A DNA stretch of 64,000 nucleotides from NCBI RefSeq assembly GCF_001584145.1, contig NZ_CP013232.1:3224001-3288000 (forward strand), written 5' to 3'. The position numbers were made by a program, and so were the translations under genes. The notes beneath the pieces were generated by a model, which was not told where the DNA came from, ran no database searches, and saw nothing but the letters and a program-made list of their open reading frames with translations. The stretch comes from Collimonas fungivorans (GTDB taxonomy: Bacteria; Pseudomonadota; Gammaproteobacteria; Burkholderiales; Burkholderiaceae_D). Position 1 is the stretch's first letter. Every line of letters begins with the position of its first letter. Below, one piece after another: positions 26,703 through 37,061 of the stretch.

Positions 26703-29305
26703 TTACTGATGGCTCCCTTGAGGCCGCCGCTGATCAGCGCGGCGGTATCGGTGAAAGCGAACACCGGCGCCAGGCCGCCCCTGCTCACCAGGTAGCGTGC
26801 CTCCCACACCGGATCGAACTTGTCCTTGAAATTGCGCAAGCCGCGAAAATTGTAGAAACGTCCGCCATGCATGAACAGCATGCGGCCGAAGCGCTGCCAG
26901 CGTGAGGCCAGCTGGTGGTCTTTCATGCCCGACATCGGCGCCATGCCCAGGCCGAAACGCTGGTAGCCCTGCTCCTTGAAATGCAACATCAGCTGCGAGA
27001 ACAGGAATTCCATGGTACCTGGCGGCGCGTCGGGCAACTGCCGCATCAGGTCGACGGCGGCTTCCACCCGTAAAGTGTCCGGACACATCAGGCTGGCAAA
27101 AGCGATGATCTTCTGCTCGCGCCGGATCACCGCAACCGGCTGCCGCGAAATATAGGCCTCATCGAAACTGCCTAGTGAAAAACTCTTTTCGCGTGTGTCC
27201 TGGTCGGCCAGCCATGCATCCGAGACCACCTTGAGCTGCTCCAGCAGCGGCGGCAACTGCTCCACCGCCAGCATCTCGAAACTCAGGCCCTCGCGCTCGG
27301 CGCGATTGACGCCATGCCGCAGATTGGCGCGGCGCGGCCCTTGCAGGCTGAACTGCTCCAGCGGCACGTAAGCCTCTTCACCCAGTTTATAGACGCGCAA
27401 ACCGGCGTCGAGATAGAGCGGCAGCGATTGCGGGCGCACTTTGTAGAACGCGACCCGGCCGCCGTAGCCGTCGACCAGTTCGATGAAACGCCAGATCAGT
27501 TCCGACCATTCGCGCTGGTCGCCGACCGGATCGGACAATGCCACCCAGGAGCGGTTGTGCTTGGCGAACATGATGAAGCTGTTGCCGGAGGCGGAAAACA
27601 GCAAGCTCTTGTCGCCCATGAAAGCCAGGCAGGCATCCGCCGCCGGCTGCTTGTCCACGATCTCGGCGGCGCGCTGCAGCTCTTCCTCGGCAGGACGCTC
27701 GGCAACACCGGTGGAACGCCGGAACAGCTGCCACAGGCCCAGGCCCAAAGCCATGATGGCAACAACCATCAAGGTCCGCATCGAACGCGGCGCGTAGTCG
27801 TCGAATGCAAATTGCCACCACATGCGGTCGGCGATGTCGATATCGCGATAGGCAAACAGCAGTATCCAGCCGCAGGCTGCCAGTACGCAGGCCACTGCGA
27901 TCAGCCAGCCAGGTTCGAAGGTTTGCGAAAACAGAGACGAGCGGCGGTCAAACTGCTTGCGCGAAATCACCAGCAGCGAGGCCAGCAGGAACAGCACGAT
28001 GAATTCGGAAACCGCGATACCCTTGGGCAGCGCCAGGATGCCGGCGATCACGGTCAGCACCAGCGACGCCCACCACGCCGCATCGAGCCGGTGCAGCAGG
28101 CCGCGCGCCAGGAACAGCATCGCCAGGCCGGCGACGCTGCCGATCAGGTGCGACGCTTCCACTACAAACAAGGGCACATGCAGCCGCAGCAGTTCTTCGG
28201 CATGACGGGTGGCCGGCGTCACGCCCGATACCAGCAGCATGGTGCCGGTCACCAAGGTCAATGCCGTGAGCAGCCATGGCGACAGTTTCACCGCCGCACG
28301 CGCCACCGGTGCGCCGACGCCGGCGCGCATCTCGAATGCCGCCAGCAAGATCGTCGCCAGCAGCAGCGGCAACAGGAAATAGATGGCCCGGTACAACACC
28401 AGGGCCGCCGCGATCTTGCTGGTCGGCGCTTGGTTGGCGCAAGCCAGCAGGATCACCGCTTCGAATACGCCGACGCCGCCCGGCACGTGGCTGATCACGC
28501 CAAGCGCCATCGCTATCGCATAAAACGCGACGAAGGTCGGCAAATCGATGACGCCGCTCGGCAACAGGAACCACAAGGTGGCTGCCGCTGCACTCAGATC
28601 CACGGTCGAGATCAGCAATTGACGCAAAGCCAGGCCGGCTTCCGGCAAACGCAGGTTCCAGCGCCCGAACAGCAGCACATCGCGACGCAAGCGGCACAGC
28701 AGGATAAAAACGCCCACCCCGAGCAATACCAGGCAAGCCGCCGCACGCAGCAGCCAGCTCGGGATGTGCGCCAGCTGCTGCACCTGGGTTGCGCCCCACA
28801 GCAAGCCGACAGCACCGAAAGTGGTCATGCCGAGGCCGAATGCACCGGCATTGAAGGCAATGGCTTGCGCCACCTGGGAAGCCTCGACCCCGCTGGCGGT
28901 GTACAAGCGCATGCGCACCGTGCCGCCGGTCAGCACGCCGAGCCCGACGGTATTGCCGAGGGCATAGGCAATAAATGAGGTCAAGCCGATGGTGGTCCCT
29001 TTGACCTTGGCGCCGACGTAGCGCAAGCTGGACACATCGTAGCCGGCCAGCGACAGGTAGCTGACCGCGGTCGCCAGCATTGCCAGCAAAAGGTTGTTCA
29101 GCGGCGTATGTTTCACCGCATGGACGATGCTGCGGTAATGCACGTCGGCAAGCAGCGCGTGCAAGGATTTGAAAACCAGCGCGCCCAGCACCAGCACCAC
29201 CAGCAACGTCAGCCAGAAGCGCCAGCTTATGCCCGCCTTCTGCGCGGCTGGAACGGCGCCAGGCGCCGGAATATCTGTTTGTAACGAGGATGGATGACGT
29301 GCCAT
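26699..29305 (-). CDS. mprF: Lysylphosphatidylglycerol synthase/flippase MprF
   Basis: 868-aa protein. The N-terminal two thirds form a polytopic flippase domain (GNTVGLGVLTGGTVRMRLY; HVPGGVGVFEAVIL). The C-terminal ~300 residues form the GNAT-type lysyltransferase (FLPGMD-like region DKSLLFSASGNSFIMFAKHNRSWVALSDPVG; PPGTMEFLFSQLMLHFKEQGYQRFGLGMAPMSG). It transfers lysine from Lys-tRNA to phosphatidylglycerol and flips the product, giving acid and cationic-peptide resistance in other bacteria. First gene of an mprF-acvB operon with ATGA overlap. Confidence 0.93.
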   Translation of the reverse strand: MARHPSSLQTDIPAPGAVPAAQKAGISWRFWLTLLVVLVLGALVFKSLHALLADVHYRSIVHAVKHTPLNNLLLAMLATAVSYLSLAGYDVSSLRYVGAKVKGTTIGLTSFIAYALGNTVGLGVLTGGTVRMRLYTASGVEASQVAQAIAFNAGAFGLGMTTFGAVGLLWGATQVQQLAHIPSWLLRAAACLVLLGVGVFILLCRLRRDVLLFGRWNLRLPEAGLALRQLLISTVDLSAAAATLWFLLPSGVIDLPTFVAFYAIAMALGVISHVPGGVGVFEAVILLACANQAPTSKIAAALVLYRAIYFLLPLLLATILLAAFEMRAGVGAPVARAAVKLSPWLLTALTLVTGTMLLVSGVTPATRHAEELLRLHVPLFVVEASHLIGSVAGLAMLFLARGLLHRLDAAWWASLVLTVIAGILALPKGIAVSEFIVLFLLASLLVISRKQFDRRSSLFSQTFEPGWLIAVACVLAACGWILLFAYRDIDIADRMWWQFAFDDYAPRSMRTLMVVAIMALGLGLWQLFRRSTGVAERPAEEELQRAAEIVDKQPAADACLAFMGDKSLLFSASGNSFIMFAKHNRSWVALSDPVGDQREWSELIWRFIELVDGYGGRVAFYKVRPQSLPLYLDAGLRVYKLGEEAYVPLEQFSLQGPRRANLRHGVNRAEREGLSFEMLAVEQLPPLLEQLKVVSDAWLADQDTREKSFSLGSFDEAYISRQPVAVIRREQKIIAFASLMCPDTLRVEAAVDLMRQLPDAPPGTMEFLFSQLMLHFKEQGYQRFGLGMAPMSGMKDHQLASRWQRFGRMLFMHGGRFYNFRGLRNFKDKFDPVWEARYLVSRGGLAPVFAFTDTAALISGGLKGAISK

Positions 29306-29454
29306 GGAACCTTTATCATGCGACCGTCCCTTTCGAGCCAGCCGTTGACTGCATTAACAATTCGCGTTAACAAGTGTTAGGAGCCAGTTTACAAAGCAAG
29401 GTTCGCTCCAGCAAGCAATTAAGCGATAAAGTAAGCGATAAAGAAAGCGCTGCA

Positions 29455-29495
29455 AAAACAAAAAAACCGCATCAGCACAAGGCTGGATGCGGTTT
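29455..29495 (-). terminator. Terminator downstream of tRNA-Ser
   Basis: Stem AAACCGCATC / GATGCGGTTT (10 bp) with a 12-nt loop; A-rich tract at 29455-29463 is a T-run on the minus strand. Confidence 0.8.
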
Positions 29496-29528
29496 CTTGT
29501 ACGTTCCGAATGACTCGGAACATGTTCT

Positions 29529-29622
29529 TGGAGGAGGCGGTGGGAGTCGAACCCACGATACAGGTTTAAGCCCATATGCTTCCTTAGCAGGGAAGTGCCT
29601 TCGACCACTCGGCCACGCCTCC
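29529..29622 (-). tRNA. tRNA-Ser (anticodon GCU)
   Basis: Class II tRNA. Acceptor GGAGGCG pairs with CGCCTCC, anticodon loop CTGCTAA gives GCU, with a long variable arm and T-loop TTCGACT. CCA appears encoded. The discriminator base reads as U (TCCA end), which is unusual for serine tRNAs, where G is typical. Confidence 0.95.
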
Positions 29623-29716
29623 AAACTCAAAACGGCTTTTATCAACGCCGCGTCAAGGACACGAATAATAACTTTTCATGGGGCATTGGTCAATAACACC
29701 ACACCAAATTAATTGC

Positions 29717-29749
29717 TTTTTTCGTGATTTTTTCGTGATTTTTTCGTGA
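29717..29749. repeat. Three tandem copies of an 11-bp unit
   Basis: TTTTTTCGTGA is repeated three times without a gap, between tRNA-Ser and the end of ask. It is a simple slippage-type repeat in the 3' region of ask. Confidence 0.8.
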
Positions 29750-29771
29750 TTCTCTACGCGAATCTTTACGA

Positions 29772-31022
29772 TTAAGCGCTTTCCAGCCCAAAAGCCTTGT
29801 GCAAGGCGCGCACGGCCAGTTCCATGTACTTTTCATCGATCAGCACCGAAATCTTGATTTCGGAGGTCGAAATCATCTGGATATTGATGCCCTCTTCCGA
29901 CAAGGTGCGGAACATCTGCGAAGCGATGCCGACGTGGCTGCGCATGCCGACGCCGACCACCGACACCTTCGACACCTTGGCGTCGCCGGTGATGCTGGCC
30001 GCGCCGATATTCGCCTTGACCTTCTCGTTCAGGACATCCATCGCCTTGGTGTATTCACCGCGCGGCACGGTGAAAGTGAAATCGGTCTTGCCATCCACCG
30101 ACTGATTCTGGATGATCATGTCGACTTCGATATTGGCATCGGCGACCGCGCCGAGGATCTGGTAGGCGATGCCGGGACGGTCGGGTACGCCGAGCACGGT
30201 AATCTTGGTCTCGTCGCGGTTGAACGCGATGCCGGTAATGGTGGCTTGTTCCATCTTGGTGTCTTCCTCAAACGAAATCAGGGTGCCGGAAATTGCTTCT
30301 TCTTCCAATGGCATTAAAGGGTCAGTCAGCGACGACAGCACGCGCGTCGGCATCTTGTAGTTTCCGGCGAATTCGACCGAGCGGATCTGCAGCACTTTCG
30401 AGCCCAGCGACGCCATCTCCAGCATCTCTTCGAACGTGACCGTCTTCAGGCGGCGCGCATCCGACACCACGCGCGGGTCGGTAGTGTAGACGCCGTCGAC
30501 GTCGGTATAGATCAGGCATTCCGCTGCCTGCAGCGCTGCAGCGACGGCCACTGCCGACGTATCGGAACCTCCGCGGCCCAGGGTCGTGATATTGCCCAGT
30601 TCGTCGATGCCCTGGAAACCGGTGATGATCACTACCTTGCCGGCATCCAGGTCTTGCCGCACTTTGGTGTCGTCGATCGAACGGATGCGCGCCTTGGTAT
30701 GGGCTGAATCGGTCTTGATCGCAACTTGCCAGCCGGCGTACGACACCGCCTGCTTGCCTATCGCTTGCAAGGCCATGGCCAGCAAGGCAACCGAAGCCTG
30801 CTCGCCGGTGGAGGCCAGCATATCGAGTTCGCGCGGATCGGGCTGGGCGGTAATTTCTTTTGCCAGGCCCAGCAGGCGGTTGGTTTCACCGGACATCGCG
30901 GAGGGCACCACGACGATTTGGTGGCCGGCGTCATGCCATTTGGCGACGCGCTTGGCGACATTCTTGATGCGCTCGGGCGAGCCCATCGAAGTGCCGCCGT
31001 ATTTGTGGACGATTAAAGCCAT
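29772..31022 (-). CDS. lysC: Aspartate kinase
   Basis: 416-aa aspartokinase, first step of the lysine, threonine and methionine pathway. The kinase domain opens with ALIVHKYGGTSMGSPERI and includes GFQGIDELGNITTLGRGGSDTSAVA. Two ACT domains at the C-terminus (ITVLGVPDRPGIAYQILGAVADANIEVDMI; VSVVGVGMRSHVGIASQMFRTLSEEGINIQMISTSEIKISVLI) give feedback control. Length fits the 410-aa class. It lies 128 nt downstream of tilS. Inhibition by Lys/Thr is typical of the family. Confidence 0.95.
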   Translation of the reverse strand: MALIVHKYGGTSMGSPERIKNVAKRVAKWHDAGHQIVVVPSAMSGETNRLLGLAKEITAQPDPRELDMLASTGEQASVALLAMALQAIGKQAVSYAGWQVAIKTDSAHTKARIRSIDDTKVRQDLDAGKVVIITGFQGIDELGNITTLGRGGSDTSAVAVAAALQAAECLIYTDVDGVYTTDPRVVSDARRLKTVTFEEMLEMASLGSKVLQIRSVEFAGNYKMPTRVLSSLTDPLMPLEEEAISGTLISFEEDTKMEQATITGIAFNRDETKITVLGVPDRPGIAYQILGAVADANIEVDMIIQNQSVDGKTDFTFTVPRGEYTKAMDVLNEKVKANIGAASITGDAKVSKVSVVGVGMRSHVGIASQMFRTLSEEGINIQMISTSEIKISVLIDEKYMELAVRALHKAFGLESA

Positions 31023-31150
31023 AGGGAGGGTGGGTGTTGGAAGGAGACGAGTGCAAGAAAAAGAAAAATCAACCCTTTACTGTACCCGCAACGACACATT
31101 ATGACAAGTGGCTCACCTTGCGGAAAGCACAATACCATCTATGCCGGGAA

Positions 31151-32569
31151 TCAGATATCTTGCTTGAACAGCAATTCATCGGCCTGCCAGCGCAGGCTGA
31201 TATGCAGGCCCGGCTCGGTCGCCAGTTGCAGGCAATCCATGCCGATGCCGGCTGCAAACAGGATCTGCTTGCCGCTGCTCACCAACGGCAGGCGCTCGCG
31301 CTCCCATGGCGGCACATCAAAGGCCTGGTAGTGGTACTTCACGCTCTTGGTGGGACGATTCAGGGCCAGCTTGAGGCGCTCGCCGCCGCAACGATATTGA
31401 ATTTGCAAGGGTTGTGCGCGCAGCCAGTCAGCAGCGATGCCCTGCTCTGCCTGGTCGAAATGCAAGACGCCGCCGAATTGCGGGAAGCGCATCTCGGCCT
31501 CGCCGTTCCAGTGGAACGCTTGCGGTTCAATCTCGGAACGGTCGACATCGTCGCGCGGCGTCAGGAACACCCGGTTCCGGTGACGACGGATGTGGCAGTC
31601 GGGATGGGTCACGCACAACTGGGCATCGGCTTTTGCTTCCAGCAATTGCTGGCGCATTTCACTGAGCCAGGCGCTGGACGGCATGCGCAAGTGATGCAAG
31701 CCGAACCAGTAACGCAACAGGTTATCGATGCGCTCCCCGCTCAACTGGCGCACGTGTTCCAGGTCAAGGCAGGCGCCGTCTGCGCAAACGGCCATGTCTT
31801 GCGCCGCCAGGTCGATCAGCAACCGCTGGGTAGTCTGCATATGCCCGGCGCTGCGCGAAAAGCGCTCCTGGAAACCGGGGAAATACTGCGCCAGCACCGG
31901 CATGACTTGCTGGCGCAAGGCATTGCGGGCATAACGCGGATCGTGGTTCGATTCGTCTTCGATAAACGTCAGCTGCTGCGCCGCTGCGTATTGCTCCAGC
32001 GCCGCCCGCGACACTTTCAGCAGCGGCCGCGCCATCAGCAAAACAGCGTCGCCCAGCAAGGTCGGCGCCGTATTCCAGCGATCCATGCCGGACAGGCCAG
32101 CCGCACCCGAACCGCGCAACAGCTGCAGCAGCACGGTCTCGGCCTGGTCGTCCAGGTGATGTCCTGTCAATAGCAAAGGGATCTGGTGCTGGCGGCATAA
32201 ATCGCCCAGCGCCGCATAGCGGCTGATGCGTGCCGCTTCTTCCACGCCGTTCTTGTCGCTGTTGCGCAATTCGATGCTACGGGTATCGAAGACCACGCCC
32301 AGCCTGGCGCAAGCCTCGGCGCAATGGCTTTGCCACTGGTCGGCGTTAGGGCTGATGCCGTGATGGATGTGGAAGGCGAACAACTGGACGCCATGCGCGC
32401 CGGCATACTGTGCAACTGCATGCAGCAGCACGCTAGAGTCCAGTCCGCCGCTATAGGCGACCGCTAATCGTGCCGGCTGTTGCGAGACAGTTGCGGGGAA
32501 AGCTTGCGCGATCCCTGCCAAGGTGTTTTCTAAGTACGCACTGATACTTGTGATAGATGAATTCGACAC
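31151..32569 (-). CDS. tilS: tRNA(Ile)-lysidine synthetase
   Basis: 472-aa enzyme that converts C34 of the CAU-anticodon tRNA-Ile to lysidine. The ATP-pyrophosphatase P-loop AVAYSGGLDSSVLLHA is near residue 40, LLTGHHLDDQAET follows, and the C-terminal TilS substrate-binding domain has GGERLKLALNRPTKSVKYHYQAFDVPPWERERLP. It begins 2 nt after accA ends, so it is translationally coupled. Confidence 0.95.
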   Translation of the reverse strand: MSNSSITSISAYLENTLAGIAQAFPATVSQQPARLAVAYSGGLDSSVLLHAVAQYAGAHGVQLFAFHIHHGISPNADQWQSHCAEACARLGVVFDTRSIELRNSDKNGVEEAARISRYAALGDLCRQHQIPLLLTGHHLDDQAETVLLQLLRGSGAAGLSGMDRWNTAPTLLGDAVLLMARPLLKVSRAALEQYAAAQQLTFIEDESNHDPRYARNALRQQVMPVLAQYFPGFQERFSRSAGHMQTTQRLLIDLAAQDMAVCADGACLDLEHVRQLSGERIDNLLRYWFGLHHLRMPSSAWLSEMRQQLLEAKADAQLCVTHPDCHIRRHRNRVFLTPRDDVDRSEIEPQAFHWNGEAEMRFPQFGGVLHFDQAEQGIAADWLRAQPLQIQYRCGGERLKLALNRPTKSVKYHYQAFDVPPWERERLPLVSSGKQILFAAGIGMDCLQLATEPGLHISLRWQADELLFKQDI

Positions 32570-32571
32570 GC

Positions 32572-33546
32572 CTATTCTGCTGCCAGCACTTCCTTGAATT
32601 TACCGTAGCTCATCAGTTTTTCATGGCGTGCATTCAGCAGGTCCTTGGTCTTGACGCCCTGGAACTGGCGCAGCGTATCGGCCAGCGCGCGCTTGAGCAA
32701 GGAAGCCATTTGCTTCGGATCGCGATGGGCGCCGCCCAGCGGTTCGCTGACGATCTTGTCGATCAGGCCGACGGCTTTCAGGCGATGCGCGGTCAGGCCC
32801 AGTGCATCGGCAGCATCGGCTGCGCGCTCGGCGGTTTTCCACAGGATCGACGCACAACCTTCCGGCGAGATCACCGAATAAGTCGCGTACTGCAGCATCA
32901 GGACCGCGTCGCCGACCGCAATCGCCAGCGCGCCGCCGGAGCCGCCTTCACCGATGATGGTAGCAATCAGCGGCACTTTCAGCTCGGCCATCGCGTACAG
33001 GTTGTGGCCGATGGCTTCCGACTGGCCGCGCTCTTCGGCATCGATGCCGGGGAAAGCGCCAGGCGTATCGACAAAGGTAAAAATCGGCAGGCCGAATTTT
33101 TCCGCGACTTTCATCAGGCGCAAAGCCTTGCGATAACCTTCCGGCTTGGGCATGCCGAAATTGCGCAAGGCGCGTTCCTTGGTGTCGCGCCCCTTTTGGT
33201 GGCCGATCACCATGCAAGCCTGGCCGTTGAAACGCGCCAGGCCGCCGACGATCGACTGGTCGTCGGCATAAGTGCGGTCGCCGTGCAACTCATGGAAATC
33301 GGTGAAGATTTCATTCACGTAGTCCATGGTGTAAGGACGCTGCGGATGCCGTGAGATCTGGGAAACTTGCCAAGGAGTTAACTTTGCGTAGATATCCTTG
33401 GTCAATTGCTGGCTTTTTTTCGACAGGCGATCGATTTCTTCCGAAATGTCCACCGCCGAATCGTCCTGGACGAAACGCAGCTCTTCGATCTTGGCATCTA
33501 ACTCGGCGATCGGTTGCTCGAAGCCGAGGAATGTTGTTTTACTCAT
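32572..33546 (-). CDS. accA: Acetyl-CoA carboxylase carboxyltransferase subunit alpha
   Basis: 324-aa AccA, which with AccD transfers carboxyl from carboxybiotin to acetyl-CoA in fatty-acid synthesis. Typical segments: [20 protein letters not shown] at the start, [59 protein letters not shown] and [15 protein letters not shown]. The ATG at 33546 follows GGGAATAAT. The gene lies 39 nt after the glycosylase gene and 2 nt before tilS in a minus-strand housekeeping operon. Confidence 0.96.
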   Translation of the reverse strand: MSKTTFLGFEQPIAELDAKIEELRFVQDDSAVDISEEIDRLSKKSQQLTKDIYAKLTPWQVSQISRHPQRPYTMDYVNEIFTDFHELHGDRTYADDQSIVGGLARFNGQACMVIGHQKGRDTKERALRNFGMPKPEGYRKALRLMKVAEKFGLPIFTFVDTPGAFPGIDAEERGQSEAIGHNLYAMAELKVPLIATIIGEGGSGGALAIAVGDAVLMLQYATYSVISPEGCASILWKTAERAADAADALGLTAHRLKAVGLIDKIVSEPLGGAHRDPKQMASLLKRALADTLRQFQGVKTKDLLNARHEKLMSYGKFKEVLAAE

Positions 33547-33585
33547 ATTATTCCCTTGTTTAAACCATCATTACCGAATAAGTTA

Positions 33586-34251
33586 CTATTCAGCAATGAC
33601 TTGATATTCTGCAGACGTCGCATCCAGGCTACGCCATAGATACCAGGTCGCCACTGTACGCCATGGCTCCCAATTGGCCGACACTTCGCGCGCATCGCTG
33701 CGCGAAACCGGCTCTCCTGAAAAATAATTGACACTAATGCCTTTAAGCAATCCTAAATCATCCAAAGGCAAAATATTTGGCCGGAGCAAATTAAATATCA
33801 AAAACATCTCCGCTGTCCAGCGTCCGATGCCGCGAATCTGCGTCAGGTCCGCGATGACATCCTCATCGTCCATCTCCATCCACTGCTCGGCATTGACGCG
33901 TTTTGCCTTGAAATGGTCAGCCAGGTCGAGAATATAGTCCGCTTTACGCTTAGACAAGCCGCAAGCAGCAAGTTGCTCCGGGCCCGCTTTCAATACCTGG
34001 GCCGGAGTCGTCTTGGGACAGACTAACAGAAATTTTTGCCATGCAGATTCCGCCGCCTTGACCGAAACCTGCTGGCCGACCACCGAACGCGCCAGCGTGG
34101 TAAACGCTTCGCCGCGGCCAACCAGGTGCAGGTCACCGAATTGCGGGATCAGTTTACGCATGATACGGTCACGCTTCATCAACTCGGCCTTGGCGTCTTC
34201 CCAATACGAAGGCACAAAGAACCTGGAGTCGACAGCTATCGCTTTTTGCAT
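33586..34251 (-). CDS. DNA-3-methyladenine glycosylase II-like (HhH-GPD) protein
   Basis: 221-aa base-excision repair glycosylase of the HhH-GPD superfamily, AlkA type. The helix-hairpin-helix LTQIRGIGRWTAEMFLIF is followed by the catalytic aspartate region ILPLDDLGLLKG. It lacks the FeS cysteine cluster of Nth/MutY. It removes alkylated purines by family inference. It starts 4 nt after cysS ends, so it is probably in the cysS-accA-tilS operon. Confidence 0.88.
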   Translation of the reverse strand: MQKAIAVDSRFFVPSYWEDAKAELMKRDRIMRKLIPQFGDLHLVGRGEAFTTLARSVVGQQVSVKAAESAWQKFLLVCPKTTPAQVLKAGPEQLAACGLSKRKADYILDLADHFKAKRVNAEQWMEMDDEDVIADLTQIRGIGRWTAEMFLIFNLLRPNILPLDDLGLLKGISVNYFSGEPVSRSDAREVSANWEPWRTVATWYLWRSLDATSAEYQVIAE

Positions 34252-34255
34252 ACGT

Positions 34256-35677
34256 TTAGGCCCTTCGCCATTCGGTTTGACCGCCGGGCTTATCTTCCAG
34301 CAAGATGCCTTCGGCCAGCAGTTCCTTGCGAATCAGGTCTGCGGCAGAAAAATCCTTGGCTATTTTTGCCGCTTGACGAGCTTGAATTTTGAGTAGGATA
34401 TCTTGCTCTGACAAAGCCGCTTGCGCAATGCCATTTCCGACAACTTCGCTGCCGCCGAGTGCGCGGCCTTTCAGAAAATCTTCAGGAACACGCTGCAGGA
34501 AACCCAGCACCCCGGCCAAACCTTTCAACTGGCGCGCCGCTGCCTGCGAACGATTCTTGTTGACCTCGTTGGCCAGGTCGAACAAGGCGGAGATCGCCAT
34601 CGGCGTATTAAAATCGTCGTCCATCGCTTGCGCCACACGCGCAGCATGGGCTTCGCTCCAGTCCAGCGGCAGCCCGTCGGCCTGCACTTCTTTCAGTGCG
34701 GTGTACAAGCGGGTCAGCGCATGCTTGGCGTCGTCCAGGTTGCTGTCGGCATAATTCAGCGGGCTGCGATAATGCGCGCGCAGGATAAAGAAACGCACCA
34801 CTTCCGCATCGTATTTTTTCAGGACATCGCGGATCGTGAAAAAATTTCCCAAGGACTTGGACATCTTCTCGTCGTCGATGCGCACAAAGCCGTTATGCAT
34901 CCAGTAATTGACAAACTGGTGGCCGTGCGCGCCTTCCGACTGGGCGATTTCGTTTTCGTGATGGGGGAACTGCAGGTCCTGGCCGCCGCCGTGGATGTCG
35001 AACTGCTCGCCCAGCAATTGCTCGGCCATGGCGGAGCATTCGATATGCCAGCCCGGACGGCCCTGGCCCCAGCGCGAAGTCCATTTGACTTCTTCCGGCT
35101 CGCTTTCCTTGGCCGCTTTCCATAGAACGAAATCGAGCGGATCGCGCTTGCCCAGATTGACGTCGACCCGCTCGCCGGCGCGCAGGTCGTCGAGCGACTT
35201 GCCCGACAATTTGCCGTAACCGGCAAAATCGCGCACGGAATAATTGACGTCGCCGTCGCTGCCCTGGTATGCCAGGCCTTTATGTTCGAGCTTTTCGATC
35301 AAGGCCAGCATCTGCGGCACGAACGCCGTCGCACGCGGCTCATGATCCGGCTTTTGCACGCCGAGCGCGGCCGCATCCTCGTCCATGGCCTGGATGAAGC
35401 GGCCGGTCAGCTGCGAGATGGTCTCGCCGTTTTCCACGGCGCGCTTGATGATCTTGTCGTCGATGTCGGTAATGTTGCGCACGTAAGTGACGTCCAGGCC
35501 CGACTGGCGCAGCCAGCGCTGCACCATGTCGAACACCACCATCACCCGTCCGTGACCAAGATGGCAATAGTCGTAAACCGTCATGCCGCACACATACATG
35601 CGGACCTTGCCTGGCTCGATTGGAGAAAACGGCTGCTTCTCACGCGCCAGCGTGTTATATATTTTCAGGTCGCTCAT
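34256..35677 (-). CDS. cysS: Cysteinyl-tRNA synthetase
   Basis: 473-aa class I synthetase. The HIGH-type motif is in [14 protein letters not shown] near residue 32, the zinc site includes Cys 29 region (YVCGMTVYD), WHIECSAMA and [12 protein letters not shown], and KMSKS is in [14 protein letters not shown]. The start [17 protein letters not shown] is normal. It is divergent from ppiA across a 240-bp region and heads the minus-strand operon to tilS. Confidence 0.96.
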   Translation of the reverse strand: MSDLKIYNTLAREKQPFSPIEPGKVRMYVCGMTVYDYCHLGHGRVMVVFDMVQRWLRQSGLDVTYVRNITDIDDKIIKRAVENGETISQLTGRFIQAMDEDAAALGVQKPDHEPRATAFVPQMLALIEKLEHKGLAYQGSDGDVNYSVRDFAGYGKLSGKSLDDLRAGERVDVNLGKRDPLDFVLWKAAKESEPEEVKWTSRWGQGRPGWHIECSAMAEQLLGEQFDIHGGGQDLQFPHHENEIAQSEGAHGHQFVNYWMHNGFVRIDDEKMSKSLGNFFTIRDVLKKYDAEVVRFFILRAHYRSPLNYADSNLDDAKHALTRLYTALKEVQADGLPLDWSEAHAARVAQAMDDDFNTPMAISALFDLANEVNKNRSQAAARQLKGLAGVLGFLQRVPEDFLKGRALGGSEVVGNGIAQAALSEQDILLKIQARQAAKIAKDFSAADLIRKELLAEGILLEDKPGGQTEWRRA

Positions 35678-35919
35678 GGGAAATTACTGCCTACCGACAG
35701 AAATAGGGCACAGAAATAAGGTACGGAAATAAAGCACAAAAATATTGCACGCCGTTTTACCCATTCGCGCACTTGCGGTGCGGACATCAGTACAACTGAA
35801 TCGCCAAAACTCTTTTGCAGTGCTTAGTTTGATAAAATGTTGCTTTTCGCCGCAGTATATCATTACTGAAAAGCGAAAATACACCACAAAGCGATACCAT
35901 TCACATGAAGGATTTTTTT

Positions 35920-36510
35920 ATGCCAGCATCTCCTAGCCTGTCCCGCCGCACGTTCACCCTGGCGTTAACCTCGGCGCTAACAGCTGCCTGTTTGCTGGGC
36001 AACCCTTCATTTGCCAGCGCTGCCGACAAGCCGCATGTTCTGTTGAAGACCAATATGGGCGACATCGTCATCGAACTGAACCCGGAAAAAGCGCCGAAGA
36101 CAGTCAAGAATTTCCTGGGCTATGTAAACAGCGGCCACTATAACGGCACCATCTTCCATCGCGTCATCGAGAATTTCATGATCCAGGGCGGCGGCATGAC
36201 CAAGGACATGGTAGAGAAGCCGGCGCCGAACAAGGTGGAGAACGAAGCCAAGAACGGCCTCAAGAACGTGCCTTACAGCGTCGCCATGGCGCGCACCGCG
36301 GACCCGCAATCGGCCGGCGCGCAATTCTTCATCAATACCACCAACAACGAATTCCTCAACTATCCGGGCCGCGACGGCTGGGGTTACGCGGTATTCGGCC
36401 AGGTCATCAAGGGCATGGATGTGGTCGACAAGATCAAGAAAGTAAAGACCGCTTACCAGGACGTGCCGACCAAGCCGGTGATCATCGAATCGGCTACAGT
36501 AACCAAATAA
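35920..36510 (+). CDS. ppiA: Periplasmic peptidyl-prolyl cis-trans isomerase (cyclophilin)
   Basis: 196-aa cyclophilin with an export signal [41 protein letters not shown] resembles a twin-arginine (Tat) motif, so Tat export is possible. The cyclophilin core is complete: [47 protein letters not shown] and [12 protein letters not shown]. The ATG at 35920 is preferred over one 15 nt upstream because AAGGA lies 7 nt before it. It lies 47 nt before a cytoplasmic paralogue. Confidence 0.93.
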   Translation: MPASPSLSRRTFTLALTSALTAACLLGNPSFASAADKPHVLLKTNMGDIVIELNPEKAPKTVKNFLGYVNSGHYNGTIFHRVIENFMIQGGGMTKDMVEKPAPNKVENEAKNGLKNVPYSVAMARTADPQSAGAQFFINTTNNEFLNYPGRDGWGYAVFGQVIKGMDVVDKIKKVKTAYQDVPTKPVIIESATVTK

Positions 36511-36557
36511 ATCCCGTTTTTGTCCTTCCAATTTTCAACCATCTGATAGGAAACACC

Positions 36558-37046
36558 ATGGCAGTCCTCCTCACTACCAACTACGGCACGATCAAGATCG
36601 AACTCGAAGCTGAAAAAGCGCCAAAGAGCGTGGAAAATTTCCTGGCCTACGTCAACGCCGGCCACTACAACGGCACGATTTTCCACCGCGTGATCCCTGG
36701 CTTCATGGTGCAAGGCGGCGGTTTTGAGCCTGGCATGAAACAAAAGCCGACCAACGATCCGGTCGAAAACGAAGCCAAGAACGGCCTCAAGAACAAGCCT
36801 TACACACTGGCAATGGCCCGTACTTCGGCGCCGCATTCGGCTTCCGCGCAGTTCTTCATCAACGTCAAGGACAACAGTTTCCTCGACTATCCAGGCCAGG
36901 ATGGCTGGGGTTATTGCGTATTCGGCACGGTGGTCGAAGGCACCGAAATTGTCGACGCCATCGAAAAAGTCAAGACCGGCCGTTCCGGCATGTTTGCCGA
37001 TGTACCGGTAGATGACGTCGTCATCGAAAAAGCTGAAGTCGTTTAA
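36558..37046 (+). CDS. ppiB: Cytoplasmic peptidyl-prolyl cis-trans isomerase B
   Basis: 162-aa cyclophilin without a signal peptide. Core residues are [43 protein letters not shown] and [17 protein letters not shown]. It is clearly a tandem paralogue of the preceding exported gene. AGGAAAC precedes the ATG. It is followed after 15 nt by lpxH, the same order as in many beta-proteobacteria. Confidence 0.95.
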   Translation: MAVLLTTNYGTIKIELEAEKAPKSVENFLAYVNAGHYNGTIFHRVIPGFMVQGGGFEPGMKQKPTNDPVENEAKNGLKNKPYTLAMARTSAPHSASAQFFINVKDNSFLDYPGQDGWGYCVFGTVVEGTEIVDAIEKVKTGRSGMFADVPVDDVVIEKAEVV

Positions 37047-37061
37047 TCCAGACTCCTTCTC

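Noticed and set aside
27314..28978. Plus-strand open frame opposite mprF
   Set aside because: Gln/His/Arg-rich shadow with no domain pattern.
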